Assembly (NCBI GenBank): GCA_965657505.1
Contig: CBFHON010000002.1
Span: forward strand, 62,001-126,000
Source: TMED109 sp002171375
Lineage (GTDB): Bacteria; Pseudomonadota; Alphaproteobacteria; TMED109
Direction: 5' to 3'
Length of the DNA stretch: 64,000 bases
In this document: piece after piece, positions 19,113 through 28,499 of the stretch
Numbering within the stretch: the stretch's first letter is position 1
Layout: every line of letters begins with the position of its first letter
The notes under the pieces: model-generated
Database searches by the model: none
Told to the model about the DNA's origin: nothing
Seen by the model: only the letters and a program-made list of their open reading frames with translations
Position numbers and translations under genes: made by a program

Positions 19113-20083
19113 CGACTAAACCTAAAATTTTTATTCATTCTTGGTTATCTGATGATCTTTTATTTAGATTAAAAAAAAATTTTAATATAGATCATCATGA
19201 TACTGCAAAGAGTATTTTATCAGGTAAAGAACTTTTAGATAGAGTAATTGATGTTGATGGAATATTAGTTCAGTCCTCTCTAATAGATAAGTCCTTAATA
19301 CAATCATGTTCCAATTTAAAAATTGTAAGTAATGTAGGGGTAGGATTTGATAATATAGATGCAAAATTTTGTACAAAACTGGGAGTTCAAGTTACTAATA
19401 CACCAGGAATTTTAAATGATGCTGTCGCTGATATGTCAATGGCATTATTACTAGCTATAGCGAGAAGAGTTCCTGAAGGAGATCAGCTTGTAAGATCTGG
19501 AGGGTTTAAAGCTAATTTTTATCATCTTTTATGGGGCGCAGATTTAAAAGGCGAAAATTTGGGTATTATAGGTATGGGTAGTATTGGAAAAGATGTCGCA
19601 AAGAGAGCATTACCATTTGGTTTAAATATTAAATATCATAATAGAAATAGGCTAAGTAAGGAGATTGAGGAATCTCTTAACGCTGAATGGCTGTCACTAT
19701 TAGATTTACTAAAATCTTGCAGATTTATAATTATACTTTGTCCACTAACAAATGAGACAAAGCACTTAATTACTATTAGAGAATTTAATAATATGAAAAA
19801 AGATAGTTTTCTTATAAATATAGCTCGCGGTCCTATCGTTAAAGAGAGTGATTTAATAATTGCCTTAGAAGATAAACTTATTTCAGGCTGTGCTTTGGAT
19901 GTATATGAATTTGAACCTAATTATGATATTAAATTAGCAAAGATGGATAATGTAGTTTTAGCTCCTCATGCAGGAAGCGCAAGTGTTAAGGCTAGGAAAG
20001 GTATGGTAGAGTTAGCAGCTAAAAATATTGAAATGTTTTTTCTTGAGAAAGATGTACTTAATCCGGTAAACAGTATTAATTAA
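19103..20083 (+). CDS. D-isomer specific 2-hydroxyacid dehydrogenase
   Basis: 326 residues, NAD(P)H-dependent glyoxylate/hydroxypyruvate reductase type. The nucleotide-binding GIIGMGSIGKDVAKRA, the catalytic arginine segment INIARGPIVKE, an acidic residue in YEFEPNY and the catalytic histidine in LAPHAGSASV are present, the order expected for the family. It starts inside the last codons of the FAH gene and is followed after 10 nt by an SDR gene. It could reduce a 2-oxoacid or oxidise the hydroxyacid released by the hydrolase. Confidence 0.88.
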   Translation: MEVTTKPKIFIHSWLSDDLLFRLKKNFNIDHHDTAKSILSGKELLDRVIDVDGILVQSSLIDKSLIQSCSNLKIVSNVGVGFDNIDAKFCTKLGVQVTNTPGILNDAVADMSMALLLAIARRVPEGDQLVRSGGFKANFYHLLWGADLKGENLGIIGMGSIGKDVAKRALPFGLNIKYHNRNRLSKEIEESLNAEWLSLLDLLKSCRFIIILCPLTNETKHLITIREFNNMKKDSFLINIARGPIVKESDLIIALEDKLISGCALDVYEFEPNYDIKLAKMDNVVLAPHAGSASVKARKGMVELAAKNIEMFFLEKDVLNPVNSIN

Positions 20084-20093
20084 GAGGTAAACT

Positions 20094-20828
20094 ATGGCAT
20101 ATACAATTGATTTAAAAGGAAAAATAGCACTTGTAACAGGTGGGGCATCGGGGATAGGTTATGCAATTGCCGAGGGCTTCCAGGAAGCTGGAGCAGAAGT
20201 AATTGTAACAGCCCAATCGGATGAAAGTTTGGAAAAGTGTGTTGAAAAAACAAAATTTGGAACCTTACGTAAGTTAAAACTAGATGTTACTAATGATATA
20301 TCAATTGAAAAAATTTTTGATGAAATAAATGAATTACATATTTTAGTTAATAATGCGGGAAGAATTAAGAGAGGCTTAGAGTATAGAATTGAGCATTTTG
20401 CAGATGTAATAAATACTAATTTAATGGGTGTAATGCGAATGAGTCATGAAGCATTACCTAAATTAGCCTTAACTCATGGAAACATAATTAATATTGCCTC
20501 AATGTTTTCATTTTTTGGTTCTCCAATGTCACCAGGTTATACTGCTTCAAAGACTGGTTTAGTAGGTTTAACAAAAAGTTTAGCAAATGGTTGGAGTGAG
20601 CACCATGTTAGAGTAAATGCAATAGCTCCAGGATATATTGAAACAAAACTTACTAAAGCCTTAAGAGAAGAAGATGAACAAAGAGAAAAAATTACAGAAC
20701 GAACAGCATTAAAAAAATGGGGTGTACCTGAGGATATAGCTGGAGCAGCTGTATATTTAGCCAGTGATAGGGCTAGTTATACTACGGGAACGACTATTAC
20801 TGTTGATGGTGGTTATAGTATTACTTAA
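20094..20828 (+). CDS. SDR family oxidoreductase (KduD-like)
   Basis: 244 residues with TGGASGIGYAIA at the N-terminus, LVNNAGRI, catalytic YTASKTGLVGLTKSLA and the C-terminal TTGTTITVDGGYSIT. It resembles 2-deoxy-D-gluconate 3-dehydrogenase (KduD) and the 2-keto-3-deoxy-fuconate/rhamnonate 4-dehydrogenases. It is the third gene of the operon starting at 18228 and overlaps the convergent GST-like gene by 8 nt. Oxidation of a 2-keto-3-deoxy sugar acid before the FAH hydrolase step would fit the neighbours; this is inference. Confidence 0.85.
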   Translation: MAYTIDLKGKIALVTGGASGIGYAIAEGFQEAGAEVIVTAQSDESLEKCVEKTKFGTLRKLKLDVTNDISIEKIFDEINELHILVNNAGRIKRGLEYRIEHFADVINTNLMGVMRMSHEALPKLALTHGNIINIASMFSFFGSPMSPGYTASKTGLVGLTKSLANGWSEHHVRVNAIAPGYIETKLTKALREEDEQREKITERTALKKWGVPEDIAGAAVYLASDRASYTTGTTITVDGGYSIT

Positions 20829-21516
20829 TTTCGTAGCCATTTGATTTTTTAGCAAAGCCGTCAAAAAGATTTAACATTCTTTGTCTCCATGACCATAGAA
20901 CATCATTTTTATCTAGAAGTTGTTTTGGACTTGTGTTTCGTGCCCACATAAAAAATCCAAATAATAAATAATCACAATACATAGGTTTGTTACCAGAAAA
21001 AAAATCATTATCTTTTAATATTTTTCTAAAAGGATTTAATTCTTTTTGTAAAATTGGAATATACTTTTCACTCTCTAGTTCTATTTCTTCTATTTTTTTA
21101 TTTAACATTCTCTCTCTAGTCTCTCTAAAGAAATCTTTATCATCTGGCTGTAAAACTTTATAAACGTCAGATACTATAATACGAGCTAAAATACCCAAAA
21201 TTTTTGGATCAAGTATATGATTAATAATACTTGTAAGTTCCATGTTTTCTTTTCCACCAAAAAGAGATGGTTTATCTGGATATGCTTCTTCTAAATATTT
21301 AGCTATTTTTAATGATTCTCCAGTCCAAATATTTCTGTCTTCTAGAACTGGAACAGTTTTAAAGCCTTTATGGCTGATTAATGATTTATCAGAGAATTTT
21401 ACTTGAACTCTTTTAGTTTGATCATATAATTCTTTATGGTTAAGAGACATTAATATTCGCCATGTATAAGGACTAAAATATTGTTCATTAATTGCATCAA
21501 GTTCATATAGAATCAT
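20821..21516 (-). CDS. Glutathione S-transferase family protein (LigE/LigF-like)
   Basis: 231 residues with an N-terminal thioredoxin-like domain (LYELDAINEQYFSPYTWRILMSL, with the substrate-binding KTVPVLEDRN and a Glu-Ser pair in WTGESLKIAKYLEE) and a helical C-terminal domain. The ES pair is the usual glutathione gamma-glutamyl contact. The PYTWR segment resembles beta-etherase-like GSTs. It stands alone, convergent with the SDR gene and divergent from hemA. Function beyond glutathione chemistry is unknown. Confidence 0.78.
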   Translation of the reverse strand: MILYELDAINEQYFSPYTWRILMSLNHKELYDQTKRVQVKFSDKSLISHKGFKTVPVLEDRNIWTGESLKIAKYLEEAYPDKPSLFGGKENMELTSIINHILDPKILGILARIIVSDVYKVLQPDDKDFFRETRERMLNKKIEEIELESEKYIPILQKELNPFRKILKDNDFFSGNKPMYCDYLLFGFFMWARNTSPKQLLDKNDVLWSWRQRMLNLFDGFAKKSNGYEIK

Positions 21517-21602
21517 TGTAAATAACTTTCTTTTTTCTAGTAATTAATTATATAAGCATATATGAGTTAAATATTAACTGTTAATAATAATAATTAAATA
21601 TT

Positions 21603-22814
21603 ATGAATTATAATAAATTTTTTTCAGAAGCATTAGATTCTCTTAAATCTGAAGGTAGATATAGAGTTTTTAATGATATAAAAAGAACCTTAGGAAATTT
21701 TCCTAATGCTATTCATTACGCTGAATCAGAAGAAAAAGAAGTTGCTGTGTGGTGTTCTAATGATTATTTAGGAATGGGCCAGAATGAAAAAGTTTTAAAC
21801 GCTATGCATGAGGCTATAGATTCCTCAGGAGCCGGATCTGGAGGGACAAGAAATATATCTGGAACATCCCATTATCATGTGTTGTTAGAGGAAGAACTAG
21901 CAGACCTTCATAACAAAGAATCAGCATTATTATTTACATCAGGTTATATTTCTAATGAAGCATCTTTAAGTACAATAGCTTCAATATTACCTGATTGTGT
22001 CGTTTTGTCAGATGAATTAAACCATGCTTCTATGATTCAGGGTATGAAAAATAGTAAGGCAGAAAGATTTATTTTCAAGCATAATAATCCAAAACATTTA
22101 GAGGAAATTCTTCAAAATATTCATCCTGATCGTCCAAAATTAGTAGCTTTTGAATCCGTTTATTCTATGGATGGAGATATAGCTCCAATAAAAGAGTTAT
22201 GTGAAGTTGCAAAAGCAAATAATGCTCTTACTTATTTAGATGAAGTTCATGCTGTAGGAATGTATGGTCCGAGAGGAGGAGGTATTGCTGAAAGAGATGG
22301 TTTAATGGATGAGCTAGATATAATAGAAGGTACATTAGCGAAAGCATATGGTACAATGGGAGGTTATGTGGCATCTAATAAAGACATAATAGATGTTATA
22401 AGGTCTTTTGCCTCTAGTTTCATATTTACAACTTCTTTACCTCCTGCAATAGCAGCTGGTGCTTTAGCTTCTGTAAAACATTTAAAAAATTCAAATGAAG
22501 AAAGAATTATTCATCAAGCAAGAGCAAAAAGCCTAAAAGAAAAATTGAGACAAACTGGAATTGTAGTTATGCCATCAGATAGTCATATTGTCCCCATATT
22601 AGTAGGAGATCCAGTTCTATGTAAAAAAGCCTCAGATCTATTGCTTTCTGATCATTCAATCTATGTCCAGCCTATTAATTACCCTACTGTGCCTAAAGGA
22701 AAAGAAAGATTAAGAATAACTCCTAATCCTCTGCATAATGAAAAAATGATTGATAATTTAGTAGAATCATTAAAGATTGTTTGGAAACAATTAAATATCT
22801 CTGCAGTTAGTTAA
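21603..22814 (+). CDS. hemA: 5-aminolevulinate synthase
   Basis: 403 residues, the C4 (Shemin) route enzyme condensing glycine and succinyl-CoA to 5-aminolevulinate, the first haem precursor, as in Alphaproteobacteria and mitochondria. The start NYNKFFSEALDSLKSEGRYR, the segment WCSNDYLGMGQN, GTRNISGTSHYH, the PLP-contact YLDEVHAVGMYG and the Schiff-base lysine in GTLAKAYGTMGGY are conserved. It is monocistronic between the divergent GST gene and the symporter gene, which starts 68 nt later. Confidence 0.96.
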   Translation: MNYNKFFSEALDSLKSEGRYRVFNDIKRTLGNFPNAIHYAESEEKEVAVWCSNDYLGMGQNEKVLNAMHEAIDSSGAGSGGTRNISGTSHYHVLLEEELADLHNKESALLFTSGYISNEASLSTIASILPDCVVLSDELNHASMIQGMKNSKAERFIFKHNNPKHLEEILQNIHPDRPKLVAFESVYSMDGDIAPIKELCEVAKANNALTYLDEVHAVGMYGPRGGGIAERDGLMDELDIIEGTLAKAYGTMGGYVASNKDIIDVIRSFASSFIFTTSLPPAIAAGALASVKHLKNSNEERIIHQARAKSLKEKLRQTGIVVMPSDSHIVPILVGDPVLCKKASDLLLSDHSIYVQPINYPTVPKGKERLRITPNPLHNEKMIDNLVESLKIVWKQLNISAVS

Positions 22815-22882
22815 TATTTTAACTTTACTAAAGTGTTAATTATTTAATATGTTAGAGTTATATATTATAGGGGAGAAAATTT

Positions 22883-24403
22883 ATGGCTATCTTTAAGAAA
22901 ATTTTATATTTTAGTACTGTTTTTTTATTTTCAAAATTTTCATATGCTGATGATGGAATAGATTCAGCTATAGATAAGTGGTTAACCCCTATATCAGATT
23001 TTGTAGTAGGTAAGGTTTTTTATTCTATTAGTATAGCGGGTGCAGATATAAAATTAATTGTGCTTTGGTTAATAGCTGGCTCAATATTTTGTACTTTTTA
23101 TTTTAATTTTATCAATTTAAAAATGTTTAGGCATGCGTTGGATTTAGTAAGAGGAAGATATGATAAACCTGATTCTAAAGGTGAAGTTTCTCATTTTCAA
23201 GCATTATCTACGGCTATATCTGGAACTGTAGGTTTAGGAAATATTGCTGGAGTTGCTGTAGCTGTGGCTGTAGGTGGCCCTGGAGCAACATTTTGGATGA
23301 TATTAGCTGGTTTTCTTGGTATGTCACTAAAATTTTGTGAATGTACTCTTGGTGTAAAATATAGAATTATTAATAAAGACGGAACAGTGTCTGGTGGACC
23401 TATGCATTACCTTTCTAAAGGATTGGCTGAAAAAGGGCAGGCTTCACTAGGTAAATTTTTGGCGGTGTTTTTCTCTATTTGTTGTATTGGTGGTGCTCTT
23501 GGAGGAGGTAATATGTTTCAGGCTAATCAGTCCTTTCAGCAATTTGTATCTGTAACAGGTGGAGATGGATCTTTTTTTGCAGATAAAGGCTGGTTATTTG
23601 GATTAATTATTTCTATTGTTTTAGGATTTGTAATTATTGGAGGTATTAAGTCAATTGCTAAGGTTACTTCAAAATTAGTTCCTCTTATGGCAATCATATA
23701 TTTGGCTGCTGGATTAGTTATTATATTAATTAATATTACAGGAGTTCCAGAAGCTGTAATAAGAATTATTTCTGAAGCATTTTCTCCCTCTGCTGCAGCT
23801 GGTGGTGCACTTGGAGCATTGATTATTGGTTTTCAAAGAGCTGCTTTTTCAAATGAAGCTGGATTAGGCTCAGCTCCTATTGCACATTCTGCTGTCAAAA
23901 GTGACAAGCCTGTAACCGAAGGTATAGTTTCTGTTTTAGAGCCATTTATTGATACCATTGTAATATGCACGGTTACTGCATTAGTAATTGTTATTACTGG
24001 AATGTATGATGCAAGAGGTGATCTAACAGGAATAGGTTTAACTTCAGCAGCGTTTGCTACAACTATTTCATGGTTTCCCTTTGTACTTGCTATTGCGGCT
24101 ATTTTATTTGCTTTTTCAACAATGATTGCTTGGTCATATTATGGTTTAAAAGCTTGGACTTATTTATTTGGTAATTCTAAAATTTCAGAAAATATTTTCA
24201 AAATTATATTTTGTATATTTATTATTATTGGCTCTTCAGTTAGTCTTGGTTCTGTTTTAAATTTATCAGATTCTATGATATTTTTGATGTCTGTGGCCAA
24301 TTTAGTTGGAGTTTATTTTTTAGCATCAGTAGTGAGAAATGAGGTAAATAGTTATTTATCAGATTTATCTGAAGGAAAAATTAAGAGAACTGATAATAAT
24401 TAA
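22883..24403 (+). CDS. Sodium:alanine/amino acid symporter (AGCS family)
   Basis: 506 residues, polytopic inner-membrane protein with an N-terminal signal-like segment ending near FSYADDG. AGCS motifs include STAISGTVGLGNIAGVAVA and GGPGATFWMI near residues 110-140, GGPMHYLSKGL, and GFQRAAFSNEAGLGSAPIAHSA. The family imports alanine, glycine or related amino acids with Na+. A strong GGGGAG site at 22871-22876 precedes the ATG. Placement after hemA, which uses glycine, may be incidental. Confidence 0.92.
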   Translation: MAIFKKILYFSTVFLFSKFSYADDGIDSAIDKWLTPISDFVVGKVFYSISIAGADIKLIVLWLIAGSIFCTFYFNFINLKMFRHALDLVRGRYDKPDSKGEVSHFQALSTAISGTVGLGNIAGVAVAVAVGGPGATFWMILAGFLGMSLKFCECTLGVKYRIINKDGTVSGGPMHYLSKGLAEKGQASLGKFLAVFFSICCIGGALGGGNMFQANQSFQQFVSVTGGDGSFFADKGWLFGLIISIVLGFVIIGGIKSIAKVTSKLVPLMAIIYLAAGLVIILINITGVPEAVIRIISEAFSPSAAAGGALGALIIGFQRAAFSNEAGLGSAPIAHSAVKSDKPVTEGIVSVLEPFIDTIVICTVTALVIVITGMYDARGDLTGIGLTSAAFATTISWFPFVLAIAAILFAFSTMIAWSYYGLKAWTYLFGNSKISENIFKIIFCIFIIIGSSVSLGSVLNLSDSMIFLMSVANLVGVYFLASVVRNEVNSYLSDLSEGKIKRTDNN

Positions 24404-24487
24404 CTATTAAATTCTTATTTTTAGATTATATAATATAAAGAATATTATTATTTTAATTTTTTTATTGTATATAAAAAGGATTTTTTA

Positions 24488-24931
24488 TTGCAGAGTCAAA
24501 TTAAAAAGACACTTGTGTTAGCTTCTGATCATGCAGGTTATGATTTAAAAGAAAAGTTAAAATCTAATCTAGATCATAATAATTTTAATATTATAGATTT
24601 AGGACCTTTTAATGATAAATCTGTAGATTATCCTGATTATGGAAATAGCTTAGGTAAATTTATATTAAATAATAAAAATTCTATAGGTCTTGCTATATGT
24701 GGAAGTGGTATAGGAATTAGTATAGCTTTAAATAGAATAGCGGGAATAAGAGCAGCATTATGCAATAGTGAAGAAGTTGCAAAATTGTCTAGAAATCACA
24801 ATGATGCAAATGTTTTAGTATTAGCAGGTAGATTTATAACCTTGAAAAAATCTTTAAAAATAATAGATGTTTTTTTGAAAGCGTCTTTTGAAGGAGGAAG
24901 ACATAAAAGACGAGTAGATAAACTTGGTTAA
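24488..24931 (+). CDS. rpiB: Ribose-5-phosphate isomerase B
   Basis: 147 residues of the RpiB/LacAB fold, interconverting ribose-5-P and ribulose-5-P in the pentose phosphate pathway. It starts at TTG, 7 nt after the AAAAGGA at 24474-24480, giving LVLASDHAGYDLKEKL; no nearby ATG would preserve this segment. The active-site cysteine lies in ICGSGIGISIALNR and the phosphate-binding residues in NHNDANVLVLAGR. It precedes glyA by 22 nt, an order conserved in Alphaproteobacteria. Confidence 0.94.
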   Translation: MQSQIKKTLVLASDHAGYDLKEKLKSNLDHNNFNIIDLGPFNDKSVDYPDYGNSLGKFILNNKNSIGLAICGSGIGISIALNRIAGIRAALCNSEEVAKLSRNHNDANVLVLAGRFITLKKSLKIIDVFLKASFEGGRHKRRVDKLG

Positions 24932-24953
24932 ATATATAATAAAGGATCAATAA

Positions 24954-26246
24954 ATGAACAAGATAGATAATTCTCTAAATATAAATAATAGTTTTGAGGA
25001 TTCAGAATTATTAAGTGCTATGCAGAATGAATTAAATAGACAGCAAAATTCTATAGAATTAATTGCCTCAGAGAATTTTGTGAGCAGAGCTGTTCTGGAT
25101 ATACAAGGATCTGTTTTAACAAATAAATATGCTGAAGGTTATCCTGGTAAAAGGTACTACGGTGGTTGTGAATTTGTTGATCAAGCAGAAGAATTAGCTA
25201 TTCAAAGAGCATGTAAGCTGTTTTCATGTAAATGGGCTAATGTTCAGCCAAATTCAGGGTCTCAGGCAAATCAAGCTGTTTTTATGGCATTGCTCAATCC
25301 TGGAGATACTATTTTGGGTATGTCATTAGCATCAGGAGGTCATTTAACTCATGGCGCTAAACCTAATCAATCTGGAAAATGGTTTAAATCAATTCAATAT
25401 GGAGTAAATAAAATTGATGGTATTATTAATTATAATGAACTTGAAGAGCTAGCAATTGAGCATAAACCAAAGTTAATAATAGCTGGAGCATCTGCTTATT
25501 CAAGACATATAGATTTTGAAAAAATTCGGGATATAGCTGATAAAGTAGGAGCGTATTTTCTTGCAGATATTGCTCATTATTCAGGCTTAATAGCTGCGGG
25601 TCAATATCCAAACCCTCTTCATTATGCTCATGCAGCAACAACTACCACTCATAAGACTTTAAGAGGGCCTCGTGGAGGTATGATATTAAGTAATGATTTA
25701 GAATTAGGAAAGTTATTTGATAAAGCTATTTTTCCAGGCATTCAAGGAGGCCCTTTAATGCACGTAATAGCTGCAAAAGCGGCAGCATTTGGTGAGGCTT
25801 TAAAACCTAGTTTTAAAGAATATGTAATACAGATAATTAAAAATGCAAGAATACTAGCTGATGAATTAGAGAATCAAGGATTAAAAATTGTTTCTGGTGG
25901 TACTGATAGTCATGTAATTTTATGCGATTTAAGACCCCTTAGTATTACAGGAAAAATATCAGAAGAAAGTTTGGATAGAGCTGGTATTACATGTAATAAA
26001 AATGCAGTTCCATATGATACTCAAAAACCTTTTATAACATCAGGTTTAAGAATAGGAACTCCTGCAATTACAACTAGAGGATTTAAAGAAAAAGAAATGG
26101 TAAAGATTGGAAAACTAATAGGTAAAATTTTAAAAACTATATCAAAAAATCCTGATAGTCTAAATCTTATTGAAGAGGAGGTAAAGAAAGAAGTAATTAC
26201 TTTATGCAAAGAATTTCCTCTTTATTCTTCTTTAAGTTATAATTAG
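24954..26246 (+). CDS. glyA: Serine hydroxymethyltransferase
   Basis: 430 residues, PLP enzyme converting serine and tetrahydrofolate to glycine and methylene-tetrahydrofolate. ELIASENFVSRAV, YAEGYPGKRYYGGCEFVD, the PLP-lysine motif TTTTHKTLRGPRGGMI and the C-terminal RIGTPAITTRGFKE are all present. An AAGGA site at 24942-24946 precedes the ATG. It is the second gene of the rpiB-glyA-nrdR-ribD-ribE-ribB-ribH-nusB-thiL run. Confidence 0.97.
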   Translation: MNKIDNSLNINNSFEDSELLSAMQNELNRQQNSIELIASENFVSRAVLDIQGSVLTNKYAEGYPGKRYYGGCEFVDQAEELAIQRACKLFSCKWANVQPNSGSQANQAVFMALLNPGDTILGMSLASGGHLTHGAKPNQSGKWFKSIQYGVNKIDGIINYNELEELAIEHKPKLIIAGASAYSRHIDFEKIRDIADKVGAYFLADIAHYSGLIAAGQYPNPLHYAHAATTTTHKTLRGPRGGMILSNDLELGKLFDKAIFPGIQGGPLMHVIAAKAAAFGEALKPSFKEYVIQIIKNARILADELENQGLKIVSGGTDSHVILCDLRPLSITGKISEESLDRAGITCNKNAVPYDTQKPFITSGLRIGTPAITTRGFKEKEMVKIGKLIGKILKTISKNPDSLNLIEEEVKKEVITLCKEFPLYSSLSYN

Positions 26247-26276
26247 AATAGTTTAAATTATTGAAGGAAAAATTTA

Positions 26277-26744
26277 ATGAGATGCCCCTATTGTAATTAT
26301 TTAGATACCCAAGTAAAAGATTCTCGTCCTACAGAAGATAATGCAGTAATTAGAAGAAGGCGATCTTGTCCTCAGTGTGGAGCTAGATTTACCACATTTG
26401 AGAGAGTGCAATTAAGAGATTTGATGGTAAAGAAAAGGGATGGAAAAAAGGTAGAATTTGATAGAGATAAACTTGCTCGTTCAATTATTATTGCATTTCG
26501 TAAAAGGCCTGTAGATTCAGAGAGAATTGAAAAAATGATAACAGGAATTGTAAGAAGGTTAGAATCTTCGGGGGATAGTGAGATCTTAAGTAGTGATATA
26601 GGTGAAATGGTAATGGACACATTGTCTGATATAGATCAAGTTGCATATGTTAGATTTGCAAGCGTTTATAGAAATTTCAGAGAAGCTAGAGATTTTGAAA
26701 AATTTGTTGGAGATTTAAAAGAAGATTTTTCTAAAGATAAGTAA
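26277..26744 (+). CDS. nrdR: Transcriptional repressor NrdR
   Basis: 155 residues: an N-terminal zinc ribbon with CPYC at residues 3-6 and CPQC near residue 34, then an ATP-cone domain (MVKKRDGKKVEFDRDKLARSI). NrdR represses ribonucleotide reductase genes when dATP is bound. Ribonucleotide reductase is not in this window. The gene lies in its conserved place between glyA and ribD. Confidence 0.96.
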   Translation: MRCPYCNYLDTQVKDSRPTEDNAVIRRRRSCPQCGARFTTFERVQLRDLMVKKRDGKKVEFDRDKLARSIIIAFRKRPVDSERIEKMITGIVRRLESSGDSEILSSDIGEMVMDTLSDIDQVAYVRFASVYRNFREARDFEKFVGDLKEDFSKDK

Positions 26745-26759
26745 AAGGAACTGTGAGAT

Positions 26760-27857
26760 ATGCAATTAGATGTAGCAATGAGAAGTGCATTATCTCTTGC
26801 AAAACAAGGTTTAGGTTCCTGTTATCCTAATCCTTCAGTAGGTTGTATAATATTAGATAAGTATAATAACTTAATAGGTTTAGGTAGTACATCAGCTAAA
26901 GGCAGACCTCACGCAGAGGAAGCTGCTTTAAATTCTTTAACTGGCAGCCCTAAAGGTGGAACTGCTATAATTACACTTGAGCCATGCGCTCATATAAATA
27001 ATAACTTATCCTGTGCACAGTTAATAATTAATTCTGGAATAAAACACGTTGTTATTCCTATGTTAGACCCTGATGAAAGAACTAATGGTAAAGGAGTAGA
27101 GCTATTAAAAAAATCAGGAATAAAAGTATCCACTGGAAGCTACGAAACTGAAGCATTTGACATAAACTACGGTTTCTATTGTAGAACAAAATATAAACGA
27201 CCCTTAGTAAGTTTAAAGATGGCAACAAGCTTGGATGGTAAAATTGCAACTAAAAGTGGAGAAAGTAAATGGATTACAGGAGAATTAGCAAGACTACATG
27301 GTCATAGCTTAAGAGCGAGCCATGATGCTATTTTAGTTGGAATTAATACTATTATTAAAGATAATTCCTTACTAAATTGTCGAATTAAAGGATTAGAAAA
27401 ATTATCGCCTATTAGAATAGTTGTAGATAGTAATTTAAGAATACCTATGACATCAAATGTTTTAAAAAATATTAACAAATATCCTACAATTATATGGGTT
27501 AAAAATAATATTAATTCAAAGAAAAAAAATAAGCTAATAAAGATGGGTGTTATCATTGTAGAATTAAATCAAATTGATAATAAGTTAATATTGTTAGATG
27601 GTCTTAAAGATTTAGCTAATAGAGGTTTTAATAGGGTTTTAGTTGAAGGAGGAAGTAATATATCTGCTTCTTTATTAGATAATAATTTGATTGATAAACT
27701 ATTTTTATATAGGAATGGAATGATTATAGGTGACGATGGCTTGTCAAGCATAGGAAAATATAAAATTAAAAATCTATCTTTTGCTAGACGATTTCAGCTT
27801 CTTAAAACCAGAACACTTGATGGTGATGTTTTAGAAGAATGGAATAAAATTAATTAA
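26760..27857 (+). CDS. ribD: Bifunctional riboflavin deaminase/reductase RibD
   Basis: 365 residues with an N-terminal CMP/dCMP deaminase-like domain (GCIILDK, zinc ligands in GRPHAEEAAL and LEPCAHINNNLSC) and a C-terminal reductase domain (SLKMATSLDGKIATKSGESKWITG, VEGGSNISASLL). It deaminates and then reduces the pyrimidine intermediate after GTP cyclohydrolase II. It is the first gene of the clustered riboflavin operon. I see no FMN riboswitch in the 15 nt upstream. Confidence 0.96.
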   Translation: MQLDVAMRSALSLAKQGLGSCYPNPSVGCIILDKYNNLIGLGSTSAKGRPHAEEAALNSLTGSPKGGTAIITLEPCAHINNNLSCAQLIINSGIKHVVIPMLDPDERTNGKGVELLKKSGIKVSTGSYETEAFDINYGFYCRTKYKRPLVSLKMATSLDGKIATKSGESKWITGELARLHGHSLRASHDAILVGINTIIKDNSLLNCRIKGLEKLSPIRIVVDSNLRIPMTSNVLKNINKYPTIIWVKNNINSKKKNKLIKMGVIIVELNQIDNKLILLDGLKDLANRGFNRVLVEGGSNISASLLDNNLIDKLFLYRNGMIIGDDGLSSIGKYKIKNLSFARRFQLLKTRTLDGDVLEEWNKIN

Positions 27858-27887
27858 TTTAATTAAATTAAAAATTTGAGGTAGAAG

Positions 27888-28499
27888 GTGTTTACAGGAA
27901 TAATTAAAGATATAGGCAAAATAATAAGTTTAGATAATAAGAAAGGAGACCTTAAAATAAGTGTCAAAACTAATCTTAGTTTAGCCGATATTAGTCAAGG
28001 AGATTCTATATCTTGCGATGGTATTTGTTTGACAGCAATTACTTTAACTAAAAACACTTTTAATACGGAATTATCAAAGGAAACACTTTCTGTTACAACT
28101 TCGAAGTTCTGGCAGAAAGGTAAAAAAATTAATATAGAAAAATCCTTATTATTAGGAGATCAAATTGGTGGACATTTAGTTAGTGGGCATGTTGATTGTC
28201 TAGGAGTATTAAAAAATAAAGAAGTTATTAAAGGTTCCACAAAGTTAGACTTTGAAATTCCTAAAGAATTTAATAAATATATTAGTAAAAAAGGCTCCGT
28301 AGCTATAAATGGTGTTTCTTTAACAATTAATGAAACTAATAAAAATTTATTTAGTGTAAATATAATTTCTCATACATTAAAAAATACTACTTTAGGTCTA
28401 TTAAAACTAAAAGATAACGTTAATATAGAAATAGATACAATTGCAAGGTATGCAGTAAATGCTGCAGAATGCTTTATAAAAGAGAAAGAAAATGAATAA
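27888..28499 (+). CDS. ribE: Riboflavin synthase alpha chain
   Basis: 203 residues starting at GTG, the codon before FTGIIKDIG, which is the universal start of the family; GAGGT at 27877-27881 serves as its ribosome-binding site. The protein shows the two repeated lumazine-binding barrels, each with a CDG/VDC-type segment (SCDGICLTA and LVSGHVDCLGVL, AINGVSLTIN). It dismutates two lumazines to riboflavin. It overlaps ribB by 8 nt. Confidence 0.96.
   Translation: MFTGIIKDIGKIISLDNKKGDLKISVKTNLSLADISQGDSISCDGICLTAITLTKNTFNTELSKETLSVTTSKFWQKGKKINIEKSLLLGDQIGGHLVSGHVDCLGVLKNKEVIKGSTKLDFEIPKEFNKYISKKGSVAINGVSLTINETNKNLFSVNIISHTLKNTTLGLLKLKDNVNIEIDTIARYAVNAAECFIKEKENE

Noticed and set aside
22815..22882. 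Hairpin after hemA as a terminator
   Set aside because: The arms TTAAC-TTTA and TAAAG-GTTAA pair imperfectly and no T tract follows.
26745..27887. FMN riboswitch ahead of the riboflavin genes
   Set aside because: The genes are only 15-30 nt apart, too close for the aptamer, and no conserved RFN sequence is seen.
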